Positions 24,140 through 36,871 of a stretch of 64,000 nucleotides of DNA are shown piece by piece. The translations under genes were made by a program, and so were the position numbers. Source of the stretch: Vesta saturnalis (taxonomy: Eukaryota > Arthropoda > Insecta > Coleoptera > Lampyridae); NCBI GenBank assembly GCA_036346205.1, contig JARFJB010002473.1, positions 211,001 to 275,000 of the forward strand, written 5' to 3'. The notes under the pieces were generated by a model. The model did no database searches. It saw nothing but the letters and a program-made list of their open reading frames with translations, and was not told the origin of the DNA. Within the stretch, counting starts at the first letter, position 1. Each line of letters begins with the position of its first letter.

Positions 24140-24620
24140 AAAGAAAAAGATAATTTTGGTCCTGTACGTTATGTTGAAGCTGCAAAAGAACGAGTAGCGG
24201 AAGCACTACAAATTAGTCTTCCGACATTAAGACGTGTGGTTAACGGAACGGGAGACAGAAAAAAGATCGTAGAAAGCCAAAAAATGACATTCCCGAGGGA
24301 TTACAATGCACAATCTGGGATACTGTATACCGTATGTATGCTGATAAAAAGCCAGTAACCTTGACTACATTACAAAGTACCCTAGGAGATAAGGAATTAT
24401 TAACTGCATCTCGACTTACCACAGCTAACATTTTAAAAACCATCTGATTTAAATATAAAAAGAGTTGTAACCGAAGAGCACTTTGCGAAAAACCCAACAT
24501 CGCGGCATTGCGTGTTTCATTTTTAAGAGAATATGGAATCTGCATCACCTCTTTCAGTAGTAGTGTTTCTAGATGAAACGTGGGTATTCGCAAGATATGA
24601 TTCACGCTGGAATATACCAA
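24140..24620 (+). pseudogene. Tc1/mariner-type transposase fragment
   Basis: An N-terminal helix-turn-helix-like segment, AAKERVAEALQISLPTLRRV, is followed after a frame change by TLTTLQSTLGDKELLTASRL and then FKYKKSCNRRALCEKPNI. Next comes FLDETWVFARYDSRW, containing the first catalytic aspartate block (FLDETWV). The remaining catalytic blocks are absent. At least two frameshifts and a stop before FKYKK show it is dead. A 22-bp phrase around GAAAGCGGCTCATTA occurs on both sides (about 23922 and 24620), suggesting an internal rearrangement. Confidence 0.8.
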
Positions 24621-25150
24621 ATTTATAGAAAGCGGCTCATTATCATTTGTTTTAACGGGGACGAAACTAGTGAGATTTAGATTTGGAAAATTTGGGAAAA
24701 ATAAAAAATGGTTGATGTGTAAAGCTTTTTTGTAATTAATAATTAATTAATCATGTTTGTGATTGCATTTCTTAGGCATATTCAAACATTGTTTGAATGA
24801 AATTCTATTTGTAAAATATTTTTCACTTCTTGTTTTGTATATGTATGTAAATTAACAGGAAGTGATCGAGTAATGTAAATTCCTTTAATCACAAAAACTG
24901 AAACTGTACCTACAAGTATTTTATTTTTCTATTTACATATAAGTATCTCTTTCGAATTGAAATAAGGACTTTAGTTTAGTTGTTTACAGTATTTACTTAA
25001 TAAACATAGCCTTTTTATTTTCACTTAATTTATTTACCTACATTTATACTAAGTGAAATAATTGTTTCTTCAATTAAACCAACACTGACGATTGTACTAA
25101 AACTCGTCGAAATGTTTTAGAACTTCTGCAATGTCATTAAAAACTTGTTT

Positions 25151-25309
25151 ATTGTAAAGACAAAATTTACATCGATTGGGGCTTGAATCTCGATAGCACA
25201 GTTGGTTAGCGCGGTACTCTAGCAAAGTACAGGTCGTAGGTTCAAATACTACTCGAGGTAAACTTTTTATTTATGTATTTAATAAAACTAATAATCATTT
25301 TTAATTACA
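25151..25309 (+). repeat. tRNA-derived SINE, copy 2, with target duplication
   Basis: The 159-bp insert lies between two identical copies of TAAAAACTTGTTT (25138-25150 and 25310-25322). The left terminal repeat of the host element (around 23705-23730) keeps the uninterrupted site, which proves insertion. The head is tRNA-like and the tail is AT-rich, matching the copy at 17.9 kb. Confidence 0.92.
25187..25259 (+). other. tRNA-like head of SINE copy 2
   Basis: The 73-nt cloverleaf has an acceptor ATCTCGA/TCGAGGT (one G-T pair), a D arm AGTTGGTTA with an imperfect stem, an anticodon stem GTACT/AGTAC with loop CTAGCAA (anticodon position AGC), and a T arm GTAGG/ACTAC with one mismatch. These defects and the SINE context argue against a working tRNA gene. 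Box A and box B could still drive pol III transcription. Confidence 0.7.
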
Positions 25310-25538
25310 TAAAAACTTGTTTGGTAGAGTTCGAAATGTGTTTAAGAAAACCTTATTTTCTATTTCTTTCTAACCTGATTCAAACGTATAGTGTAATTCT
25401 TAATTCAGATAACCAATCACGCTCTTGCTTTACTTGTTGAAATCATGCATGTAGGGACGAATCGGCAATAGTGTATATATGTCGGTGTTAAATAAAACGC
25501 TAATCCGAAACTGAAAATGTTACATTTTACAGACTATA

Positions 25539-27180
25539 GTAATATTAATTAATGTTAATAGCAGGCATATATTTGCGTTTTCATATTTCGTAAATTTATT
25601 TTAACAGTTCAATTAGTTCATAATGCTATTACCATTTACTGAGCACGATAACTGTAATTGTTACCAAAACGTTTAAATTTATAAAAGAGATAACTAAAAA
25701 ATTTGCGATTTTATACCCAAAGGATAAGTATTTTAATTAGATACGAAATTGTTCATAAACAGTTAGTAAAACCTTGTTTAGGTAAAACTCCGTAATTTTA
25801 TTATTACGTAATCTTTGACATAATTTTAAACTTGGCTGATTTCCTTATGAATATTAAATACATTTCAGCAACTCTGTGGTCGTTTCTAGCAGAGAACGAA
25901 ATATCCTAGCATATTACATCTTATGATTAAAAAGTTCTATCGCTCACTTAATACCAAAACATAGTAGACAGTGCTTACCACTTTAACAGAGATCATTTCA
26001 ACCTGATCGATAAGAATTTCAAACACACAACTGTTATAGTCACTAGACATCCAGCTAGTAAAGGCAATTTGTACCACGGCATAGCTCAGTGGTGCAACGG
26101 GTTCTTACTAAAAGATGCAAAGGGCACTCGTAGCAACTCCAAAAACGTTATAATCGGTAGAAAAAGTCAAAAGGCGCCACCTGTTAAAAACATTTATAGC
26201 GGGAAAACGTCATGAGCAGATCTTATATTGGCCTAACAGGAAACCAAAACGTTCACTCAAAAATAAACTATCCTACTTTATTACTCAAAATTCTATTCCA
26301 AAAATCTCTACACTAAGTCCGTAAATAACTGATTAAAACGGTAATTAATTATATAATTTAAACAAACAACAGAACTAAACAAACGCGAGCAAAAAAATCT
26401 ATGAAATCCTAAGATTTATCAAACATCGATATCGGAATGTAATACCTAAATTCGGTGAAAAATACAGCTCGTCGTCAAACAAATAACAAACTGCTTACCT
26501 TTTGGCAAATCAAGCATCAGCAAATATATCTACAATCGGTAGGTCGATACCAAAAGAAATGCTTCAAAAGAGCGCGACTTATCGCGTTACCCTCGTATGT
26601 GCAAAATCAAACAGCTGGTCAGTGATGGACCGACTCAATACCTACATTTGCGTTACTCTTAATTTAAAATCTCTTAATAAATCTGCACTTCAATATAATT
26701 ATTCAAAAAGAAATCATTTTAATTCATTTACAGCCATTTGTAATTAATTCAATCCTTTTTGGAGTTACGTTAAAATTTCCTTAAACAACGTAAACCTTTG
26801 AACCTTACTACTTCAATATCATTGATCACAATCTAAATGAACGATACATAGAGGTCGTCACTGCAAAATTATTTAACTCGATACTTCTTATAAAATTAAA
26901 CAATTACCACAAATTTCCAAAAGCGGAGGCACAGAGGATTAAGTTTTTTTTACTTATAGTATTCCCGAACAGGCTAAGATTTGCCTAACGTGCTAAAGCA
27001 CTCAGGAACACTGGGAGGGTTTAGGATATTGTTAGGTTGCCGAGAAATGTTTATGAATGGCTACCTTAAATTGACTTAAGTCAAAGTTTGGGGGAAAACA
27101 GGACCTGGGTAGTGCCTTCCACAATTTGGTCACCATGTGGAAAATGTAGATTACGCCCGTTTAGTGTGACACGATGGAAT
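25539..27180. other. No gene seen
   Basis: AT-rich. The phrase TAGCTCAGTGGT at about 26085 matches a tRNA box A, but no box B or cloverleaf follows. An 81-codon frame at 26502-26747 has no motif. Confidence 0.5.
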
Positions 27181-27189
27181 TTTGAGTGT

Positions 27190-28590
27190 GTAATTATGGT
27201 GTGAATGGGTAAACCGAGTGTTCCTAGCGAATTAAGGAGTGTATTTCGGAGGCACACTTGCCATGGTAATAGCGATAGAACAAGGAAACAATCGACACTA
27301 TTCTTCTATGCTCAAGACACAGTAGGTCAGAAGCCAGAGACGGATCATTTATAAGCCTTATAGCTCTTTTTTGGATGCGGTTTGCCATATCAAGGGCGTA
27401 TTGGCGAGCACTGACCCAGAGGTGGGACTTGTATTCCACATGAGGTCGAATTTGAGCCTAGAGTTTGAAAACTTGAGTTCTAAGCCATTCATATTTACAG
27501 CAAGAAATGATCGGTCTTTCTTGTCAGACACAAAGCAACACTACGTTTTGTCGGCGTTGAACGTGAGTAGATTATTCCTTCCCCATTCAAGGACACGTTC
27601 TAAGTCACTATTGATCGAGGCTGCCATTTTCACCTTACTAGACTTATTGTTGTGGCAAAACTGAGAAGAACTACAATGTAGAGTGCTGTCGCCTGCAAAG
27701 TAATGGATAGGGTTAGTTGTTGGGGAAATGTATAGCAAGAAAAGTGTGGAAGCTATCACTGATCCTTGGGGTACTCGCGCGTTAATAGTAGTTTCTTTCG
27801 AAAAGAAACCATCAACGACAACGCGTATACGTCTTTTATCAAGAAAGCTGGATATCCAGTTGATGAGCGTATCTGATAAGCCGAACGAAGTGAGCTAGGC
27901 AAGTACGCAGTTGTGCCAAACCTGGTCAAATTCTTTGAAATATCTAAATCTACTACGACTGTTTCACCGGACCTCTCTAATGTGTTAGTCCAGAGTTGGA
28001 TGACATATGAAAGAAAATCGCCCGTTGAAAGACTCTGTCTGAACCCATACTGGTGATCGTTTAGGAGTTTATTGGACTCGAGGAACGAAAGTAGTTGATG
28101 GTTGATGGCTTTCTCCATGATTTTCGACAGAATGGAAGTGACAGCTATTGGTCGATAACACATAGAGATCGAAAAAAGTTTGGACAATACAGGTACTAGC
28201 TCGGGGTAGCATTTTTTAATAAAGATGGCTGGAATACCGTCAGGGCCAGTCGCCTTGTTTGAGTCAAGTTTATTGAGAATTGATTCTAGGAGCTTGTAAC
28301 GAAAGTGGATTGAACATTTGGGCGACGGCACAGTTTTGCCAGAATCATTGAGGCATGAATTTGATGCAAAGTAATCGACAAGAGGTTGGCCTTTTTAGCA
28401 GGATCAGCTACTACATCTCCGTCGTGAGACGTCATGGGAGGAAAGGAAGATGTACCAAAGTTTTTACTGATGGCTTTAGCTAATGGTCAGAATTTACGAC
28501 CACGCAAAGAACATGAAACTAATTCTTTGCATTTACGTTCTTCAAACATCTATTTGGCCTTGGTGATGATGGTTACAATAGTTTCCAATC
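27190..28590 (-). pseudogene. Jockey/CR1-like LINE ORF2, RT to C-terminus
   Basis: Read from about 28590 on the minus strand: a degraded linker, then SNKATGPDGIPAIFIKK (RT entry block) and YRPIAVTSILSKIMEKAI. DHQYGFRQ and VVVDLDIS follow (first catalytic Asp), then in another frame ARVPQGSV and TLFLLYI. The C-terminal tail has MEYKSHLW and RIQKRAIRLI with CLEHRRIVSI. The order matches a LINE ORF2, but the GK-rich block between LFSIS and YRPIAV is deleted, the FADD box appears as FAGDST, and at least three frameshifts occur. The endonuclease domain and ORF1 are absent. It is a 5'-truncated copy. Confidence 0.9.
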
Positions 28591-29443
28591 TCTTAATAAT
28601 ATAGTTATAAACATTAACAACGGTCATATAATAGTGCATTTACATATTCAATTTTAGTACAATTACATAAAAAAAAACAACACAATAAATTTTCGTAATT
28701 CCAAAATAAACAAATCTGAAGAAATAATGATCAAATTCAATCAGCGCTTGCAAGGCCGTTAAAATCAGTTACCATATGTTATAAACAAATACCTTTCATT
28801 AAATGCAACGGAAAAAATAAACTTTGGATACACAGAATTTACACAAATAAAAAAAACAGCACATTATTGTCACCAAAGGAAAATAAAAAATAAACGTTTA
28901 CCTTACATAGCACCAACAAACAAAGATACATTCTTCCTCCTCTGAATCACGATAATCGGTCGGACACGGGTCCACCAGGTACTTGAATTCGAATTCGCTT
29001 TCCATGTAAAATTTCACAAATGACTAATTTTTCATCCGAAATATCGTTTGTGCACAAATATTTAACCATACTTGTGGGTATTGCGTTATTTACAAAGCGT
29101 TCCTTAACGTTATTAACACTTATTACTTAAATTCCCATCCACTCTGTTTATTTTACTTTACTATTTACAAGTTCGGAATAACTATCACTTATTAATTTTA
29201 AGATAACGAAAGAACGAGAAGCTTTTTATTTACAGCAAGTTTGTATTATTTGTTTGAAGCGCGCAACATACGTAAAAGTTATCATTTAAACCAGGAACTC
29301 CTTACTTTAAACCGTAAACCAAACTTGCGAAACAGCAGGTCCATAGAACATAGTTAAGCATTAAACTCTGTTTAAAACCAAGAACTTATCACTAGTAAAG
29401 GCGACCGTCTGGCGGCTTACAATTTAACACAGACAAGATGTAC
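28591..29443. other. No gene seen
   Basis: AT-rich, no domain or structured element recognised. Confidence 0.5.
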
Positions 29444-29445
29444 TA

Positions 29446-31774
29446 TACAGGGTGGCACCGTATACGCCACAGAGTTTCTATAGTAGCCTATTGGGATTTT
29501 TTTATTATTTTTCCCTAGAGCGTATACAGGGTGTTTAAGACCACAATTTAAAAATAATTTCAACTATACAGGGTGGTTACAAAAAAGATGCATATCAAAG
29601 TTATATGTTTTAATGGAACACCCTGTATATTGTATGTTTTTTTTAATCTATGAATAAAACAAAGGCAAGTTGTAATAGAATTCCTTGTGTAAGACAGTAT
29701 AAATTTTTGTTAAGAAAATATAAGAGCACTCAAAATCAAATGTCAACTGCAGGTACCTAATATTGCAAATAACTGCCTTATTTTAAATAGCACACCCTGT
29801 ACTTAATAAAAAATTTGTTGTAAAATTTTATAACCTTTCAAATTATATTAGGGTTCCCTATACCTAACTCTAACAGTTTTTGAGTTATTTTGATTTCTTT
29901 TTATTTTAAATATTACATCTAATTGTTCAATATTAAGATGGCCTTGAAATACAAGATGACATCTTTTTTTATTTTGTAGGGTAAATAAAACTTAGTTATA
30001 ATTGAACAAAAAATTATGGATATTAATAAAACATGAAAATAATTTAATCATGTTTAGAATTTAAAAAATAATTACAACTACAAACACATGCTTCTACTTT
30101 AATAAACGTCCGAAGTGGCGTGCCTTTTCATTAATACAAAGGCGTATTCTGTCTTGGAAAGACCTCTTTAAATTTAATAACATTTGAGGTGTTATTGCTT
30201 CAAAGGCATTGCGTATTCCTGCCTTCATATCATCAGGTGTAGTCGGAGGTACGTTATAAACAATACCTTTTATGTTGCCCCATAAAATAAATAGTTATAT
30301 CTGGGGATCTTGCCGGCCAATTTTGTGGTCCTATCCATTTATTAGTGAAAGTTCTATTGATGTATTCTTGGACTTCAAAATGTGCCGGAGCACCGTCTAA
30401 ATGAAGCCACATCTGTCTTCTGATATCTGTTGGAATTCTTCTAAAAGATCAGGTAAATAATATTGCAAAAATCTTCTAAACTTTTGACCGTTTAAATTGC
30501 CATTAAAAAACGAGACTCTATTATGGCGATCCAAGATTCCCCCCACGTTAACAGACCATCGGTGCTGATGATCAAGTCACTAAATGGGATTTTCATCACT
30601 GTAGTAATGGAAAGCTCTGTTGACCAACTTATTATGGAACGTAGACGTCAAGCAAAATTATCATTTTCACCCACTTTGTCGAGCCATAGGCATAAATCAA
30701 GTCTTCCAATGAAATCATTATCAAGCAGATCCTGATGTAACTGAATACGTTATGATGAAATTTTGTCTTTAATTATTCTACCAACGCTTCGATTGCTGAA
30801 AGCTACTTCGACTTATTTTACCCTGACTTGTGTGGGGATTCTCAACAAGGGCGACAATTACCTCAAACTCATTGTCTCCATTTCCAGTGACAGGCTTTTG
30901 TCTGTTAATTTTCTGGTATGCTATACTTCCCGTTCTACGGAACACTTCCAACAATCCTTGCAATACTCTTTTGTTTGGATGATTGCGAGTGGGATATTTT
31001 TGAGTATAAACTCTTTCTGCTCCATTCTCCAATCGTTAAAATCATATACCAATTCTTTTGTGTACAGAGTATTTTTTTCATTTTTACAGGAGAAATTCGC
31101 TTATTATTACAAAGTGACTACCTTAGGAATACAATATTATGACGTTATATTATTTAACAAATGTCAAATAATAATTAAATTGTCAATGCCATTCACTTCA
31201 AGTAAACCTAGGTAGTCGAATTATTATAACAATTAAACATTTCAAAATAACTCAAAATGTTATAAGATAAATAGTATAATTTGAAAGGTTATAAATTTTA
31301 CAACAAATTTTTTATTATATACAGTTGCTATTTAAAATAAGCCAGTTATTTGCATTATTAGATACCTGTTGACATCTGATTTTTGAGTAACTGTATATTT
31401 CTTAACAAATTTTATGCTGTCTTACACAACAACCCTTTACAAAGTACTGACAGAGGCTACGTGTTTCAATAATAATAAACGTAGCAAAAATAAATTTTGA
31501 ATTCAAGCCTGTAATTTCAAAAATCATTAAACATCTTTGAAACGTAGGTTTTAGGATATAACCTTTATTTTATTCGTACATTCCAAAAACATATAATATA
31601 CAGGTGTTCTATTAAAAATATAACTTTGATATGATCCTTTTTGTGAACACCCTATATAGTTGAAATTATTTTAAATTGTGCTCCTAAACAGCCTGTATAT
31701 GATCTAAGAAAAAGAATTAAAAATTCCAATAGGCTTTATAGAAACTCCGTGGCGTATACGTGCGCCACCCTGTA
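29446..31774 (-). mobile_element. Tc1/mariner-type element with terminal repeats of about 460-530 bp
   Basis: The ends are TACAGGGTGGC, flanked by TA on both sides (29444-29445 and 31775-31776). The arms (29446 to about 29905 and about 31240-31774) share GTATACG.CAC, GCCTATTGG.ATTTTT, TATAACTTTGATAT and AAATTTGTTGTAAAATTT. Secondary TACAGGGTG copies occur inside the left arm. The transposase remnant is on the minus strand. Confidence 0.88.
30090..31080 (-). pseudogene. Tc1/mariner-type transposase remnant
   Basis: N-terminal part on the minus strand from about 31032: AERVYTQKYPTRNHPNK and VFRRTGSIA, the first helix-turn-helix region of insect transposases in this group, then NEFEVIVALVENPHTSQG. 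After many frame breaks the catalytic end is visible near 30300-30420 as MWLHLDGAPAHFEV (second catalytic Asp, usual form FQHDGAPAHF), NKWIGPQNWPARSPDIT and YFMGQ. The residual VNRAFHYYSDENP segment near 30600 sits where this family has a conserved N....YR..NP. Clearly inactive. Confidence 0.85.
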
Positions 31775-32627
31775 TAAAGTAATAATTTTATACTTAATTT
31801 AATTTTTAAAACGTAATTCACATGATTCAATATCAAATCCATATAACAATACACCTAATTAAAATAACGAGAACATTTATTCTAACAATATTCTAATTGT
31901 CACCTGTGAATGAAACGTCATTCTACAAATACAAATATATCCATTGCCATTAGAAGCAAAGACAATAAGACGTCTGCTAAGTTACCGGACATTACGACGA
32001 CATGGATACTACCCCGATGTGCCACATCGCCGAAAAATGTACACAGGGCACTACATCGGCTGTGACCAATATCCTGGCTACTGCAAAATAATTCCACAGC
32101 AACATTGCATGGACTGTGTCACTTCTCCGAATATTTCAAATGGGTAAATGCCGACTATAACAGATCTCAGCAATTGTGCAAATACTATAATGCATATTGG
32201 ACACTGCCGATTGAGATCAATCACTGACAACGGTCGACACAATGCTGACTGCAACGTAGATTGCCTTTAAGTAGATTATTCACGAATATTAACTACGAAA
32301 TTGAATTTCACTAAATCGAAGTTCTGTAAGAATTTTAAATACATCTATAAAACATACTTAAGTCTAAACCCAACTAAATATTGAGTTATTTTATTTACCG
32401 TGTACGTGAAGAGGGAAAAAGACATATCAATTGCAGTAAATAGTATCATATTGAAAGCTACTAATGTTGCACGTACACACCTTGTGTACTTTTCACTACA
32501 AATGTCGTCTTATCTCTATAATAAGTAAAGAAACTATTTGTTAGACGTAAAGATGACTGCTAGAAAATTTCAGATGACAGCTGGGCGAAATTTAGAAATT
32601 TTGGTTCTTATGAAAAGGGGGGTCGAG
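31775..32627. other. No gene seen
   Basis: Separates two mariner-type elements. A 67-codon plus-strand frame at 31944-32147 has no recognisable motif. Confidence 0.5.
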
Positions 32628-34204
32628 TGACACCTCATTTAAAATTTACTTTCATTCTTAAATCAACCGCCGAATTTGAAAACATTTGAATAACATTCAA
32701 AAACTTAGTCTGGACGTGCTACAACATGCCACAGTTAATTGTTGCTATGGTTTCTAGGCTCTGACATTTAGTTTTCAAATTATAAAGTGTATCAAACTGG
32801 CAATGTCTCGTCCTTTAAACCAAAAAACTGAAGCAGTTATCATCAATTGGTGAAGCTAATCGCAAGTACCATGCTGCCGTCCGCATCTTTAATCAACGCT
32901 TTCCGCAATCGGTCCAGTGCAAGTAGAGATTTTCTTATACTCTACTGTCAAAATTTCGATCAATAGGGACGGTAATAGATGCACCAATATCCGGAGACCC
33001 AGTATTGCAGAAAATGTGAAAATGTGAATCCTAGGCGGTGGCCAGTACATGGAATGTTTCCCGTTCTTCAGTCAAGCAAATTTTCGAAAAGTATAAATTT
33101 CATCCATACCGGATGCAACTTCTTCATGAATTGGCAGAAGATGATCCTGATAGGCGACTCGAGTGTTGCGAGATTATGTCAGAGAAGATCGTAAGAAATC
33201 CTGACTATTTAAAACATGTTTGTTTCAGCGACGAGAGCACATTTTATCTGACCGGACGTGTTAACACTCAAAATTGCAGATACTGGAGTGATGGATTTCG
33301 TGAAGTACATACACAGTTTCCCCAAAAATTAAATGTTTAGGCGGGAATTTTGGGTAATTACATTGCAGGGCTCATATTTTTAGATAATAATTTAAATGGC
33401 CTCATTTACCTCCATATTGGAAGAGAGAATTACTCCTCTCATTAATATCGTTGTAGCCCAAAATCTCCAAGAATTCAGCATGGACGTTTTCTTCCAACAG
33501 ATGGCACCCCCGGATTACTTTAGAGGCGTGAGAAATTACTTAGACGCTATTTATACGGATAGGTGGATTGGTCGCCGGGATCCTACGTAGTAACGGCTCG
33601 GTCGCCCGATCTCTCTCCCCTAGATTACTTTCTATGGGGTTACCTTAAATCTCGAGTTTATACAACAAATCTGGAGTCTCTGGAAGAACTTCGTGAACGT
33701 ATCAATGACGTTGATGCACAAGTAACCCCAGAAATTCTCCAGAACGTTAGGGAAGTATTCTCCAACCGAATCTTTATTTGCCAAGAGATGATGGGCAAAC
33801 ATTTCGAACAGATTTTAAAATAAGAATTTAATTTAGTTTATGTGTTGCAATATTTTTTTATTTGTTTTATTAAAATTGTATTTATTCTTTCTCGACATTT
33901 TTACATCAGTTAATTGCGATTATAGCTTTAGCAAAGATGATAACTGCTTCAGTTTTTTTCGTTTAAAGGACGAGATATTGCCACTTTCATACATTTCATA
34001 ATTTGCCAACTAAATGTCTAAAAACTACAGCAACAATTAACAGTCACATTTTGTAGTACGTTCAGAATCAGTTCTTGAATGTATCACCGTAACAGGGGGT
34101 TGTAAACGAAACTGGGCGTCATTCACGCGAATACGAGTTATTCAAATGTTTTTAAATTCCGCGGTTGATTTCAGAATGAAAGTACCTTTAAAATGAGGTG
34201 TTAC
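32628..34204 (+). mobile_element. Tc1/mariner-type element, about 1.58 kb, long terminal repeats
   Basis: The left repeat 32628-32842 and right repeat about 33935-34204 share ACACCTCATTTTAAA-like ends, ACTTTCATTCT, ATCAACCGC, TTAATTGTTGC and TCGTCCTTTAAAC. The repeat extends into the start of the transposase reading frame. The exact termini and target duplication are uncertain. Confidence 0.8.
32803..33823 (+). pseudogene. Tc1/mariner-type transposase
   Basis: Starts at ATG 32803 within the left terminal repeat (MSRPLNQKTEAVIINW, then a stop). It continues as GEANRKYHAAVRIFNQRFPQ, a first helix-turn-helix, WNVSRSSVKQIFEKYKFHPY (second) and NPDYLKHVCFSDESTFYLTG, which holds the first catalytic Asp (SDES). 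After frame changes come ADGAP-equivalent debris (QQMAPPDYF), RWIGRRDPT and RSPDLSPLDYFLWGYLKSRV with the final catalytic Asp. It ends at TAA 33821. Length about 340 codons is right for the family. At least four stops or frameshifts make it non-functional, yet the 3' third is almost intact. Confidence 0.88.
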
Positions 34205-35952
34205 AGTTCAAAAGTTAAAAGGGGGAGGGGGGCGGACTTTTGGTGCTGACTAGTCTTGGCTAGTCTAAATTTCACTCCTTTGGTACCCACATCGTTAAGA
34301 ATTTATGTAAAATTAGAGATGTAGATGCATGTTGCCTATGGAGTACTACGGGCTGCAGAGTCTGACTAACTATTTCCAATAAATGATTTATTCTTTTTAG
34401 TTTTTTATTTCTGCTTTTCATAAGGGGTTGTCAAGCTGGGATTTTGAGAGTGCTTCAAGACAAGATTCTATTTGATCATATGATATACTTAAATTTGTAT
34501 TTTATTCATCTTCCAAATACTTGGATACTAATAACGTGTTTACTATTATTATTAATGATATTATTACTATTATCAATGTTGGCCAAAAAGGAATGAAATA
34601 AATATTACACATTGTTCTATCAAGGAAAATTTGACACAGTGCAATTTATCATTAAAATGGAGAGAAAACTAAGATGTAATAACAACAAATTATTTGATTT
34701 CTATTAAAATTCCACCTACTGGAAGTTATTGGAAAGAGATAATTTTAAACATTACTTACATCATAAATGGCGATTCTATTGTTAACGCCTCACTACCATA
34801 GCTGTTAAAACACTTTTCTAATAATATTACTTTATAAAATCCCCCCTCCCCTTTTTTGGAGTACCTGCAATCGCGGAATTGTCAAAATCGAAACGGTAAT
34901 TAAAATATAAATCATGGCTGTCTGTAATTATGGCCCATCCAGAATAGGTATAACACCACAAGATATTAAAGATCTGCGTCTACAATTAAAACCTTGCATA
35001 CACGCAATATACTAAGGATTAACATGCGTTGGTGTTCCTGAAAACCTTCATCCAAGGTGACGCATTGGTACTTTTGCCCCCGAGGTCTTTGGTGGTTTCA
35101 CATGTAATAACATTATAATACTTTCCTATTAGATAATATGATCACGCATAGTCGTGCATTGCAATTATATAAGAAAAAGACATCAACCTAGTATTTGCTA
35201 ATTTGCGAATCCGTGTCAACAGATCTGTGCAGTAATAACACCAAAATTCTTTCTGTGTGTGTTTATTAGTTTAGACATGAAAAAAGTAATAACATTGGCT
35301 TTGTTCAAATGTAAACAATTCTATCTGTCCCTTTTCTTTTGAATTGAAAATTGGAATTTACTGTTCCTAAAATGCAACACAAAAACGCCCTTAGTCCTGG
35401 CCACAGCACCAAATCTGTAGTGTGTACTTATTCTTAAGAATTTAAAGTTAGGTCCCAATATCAATCATGATCAACATGAAATCGACGTTGTTAAAGGGTA
35501 TTAATGATATGTTAATAAGTCGTAATATTGATGTTACTTGGTGTAAGTTTACTTTATGTATTTTAGATAATTAAGTTTTGAAAATATTATTAAGAGTTTG
35601 AAAAGAAGAAATAGGCAGAATTTGCTTTACACATGTTGAACAAACTGTAATAGCAGTTGATATTCAAGCGAGATAGTTTTGAATAGGTGTATATTATTTG
35701 TAAGTGATAACAAAGAAGGTTCGTACATTAAATTCAAATTTCATTATAAATGCCTTTTACATTACTTGACGAACACTAACTCTTGGAGTTGTTTTAGTTT
35801 TTTATAAAATACAGTGTCTACAAACTTCAATTTAAATTTTCCCTTTTTTAACATATAAACATTTTATAGATGAATGAAAAGTGGTTTTTCTAAGGATTTT
35901 CAAAACGAAAAAATCCAGTGTGACCCCTAACTTAAATTGATTAAATTGGATA
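34205..35952. other. No gene seen
   Basis: AT-rich. Upstream exons of the CD36 gene might be expected here, but no segment matching that family was found on the plus strand. Confidence 0.5.
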
Positions 35953-36012
35953 ATGATAATAATAATGATGATGATGACAATGACGATGACGATGACGATG
36001 GCGATGACGATA

Positions 36013-36057
<45 letters not shown>

Positions 36058-36254
36058 GTGACGATGATGGACGATGGCGATGGCAATGACGAGGACGATG
36101 TCGATCACGGTCACGATGTCCAAGACGATGATGATGGCGATGGAAATGACAACGAAGATCACAATGACGATGAGGATGTTGATGCGACGTTGACATTGAC
36201 GATGACGCTGACGATGACAATGACAATGACGATGATGATGACGATGACGATGAT

Positions 36255-36326
<72 letters not shown>

Positions 36327-36439
36327 CATGACGATGACGATGACGATGACTATGACGATGACGATAACTATGACGATGACGATGACGATGGCGATCACGG
36401 TCACGATGACGATGACAATGACCATGATGATGACGATGT

Positions 36440-36509
<70 letters not shown>

Positions 36510-36840
36510 AACTATGACGATGACGATGACGATGACTATGACGATGACGATAACTATGACGATGACGATGACGATGACGATGGCGATCACGACCACGATG
36601 ACAAAGACCATGATGATGACGATGGTAATGCCAATGAGGATGACGATGCGACGTTGACATTGACGATGACTATGACAATGACAATGACAATGACAATGAC
36701 AACGAGAACGAGAACGAGAACGAGACGAGAACGAGAACGAGAACGAGAACGAGAGCGAGAACGAGAACGAGAACGAGAACGAGAACGAGAACGAGGACGA
36801 CGACGACCAGCGTCAACGACGACAACGACAACGACGACAT

Positions 36841-36871
<31 letters not shown>

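Larger units (their letters stand above)
23467..25536 (+). mobile_element. Tc1/mariner-type element with long terminal inverted repeats
   Basis: Terminal repeats begin TAGTCTGTAAAAT on both sides and are flanked by TA (23465-23466 and 25537-25538), the Tc1/mariner target. The left repeat runs to about 23815. The right runs from about 25050 and is enlarged by a 159-bp SINE insertion. Both arms share CGGATTAGCG, CAACAAGTAAAGCAAGA and ACGAGTTTTAGTACAATCG. The degraded transposase lies between them. Confidence 0.88.

Noticed and set aside
25187..25259. Functional tRNA-Ala gene
   Set aside because: Imperfect D and T stems, a SINE-type tail, and a defined insertion with target duplications.
26078..26140. 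Another tRNA or SINE head (box A-like TAGCTCAGTGGT)
   Set aside because: No box B, no cloverleaf pairing and no second copy.
30763..31215. 150-codon plus-strand frame
   Set aside because: Antisense to the recognisable transposase N-terminus and running into the terminal repeat.
34205..35952. Upstream CD36 exons
   Set aside because: No frame matching the family's N-terminal half was found on the plus strand.
35941..36660. Frames of 234-239 codons made of Met-Thr, His-Arg or Ile-Val
   Set aside because: Produced by the GATGAC hexamer on both strands. No coding signature.
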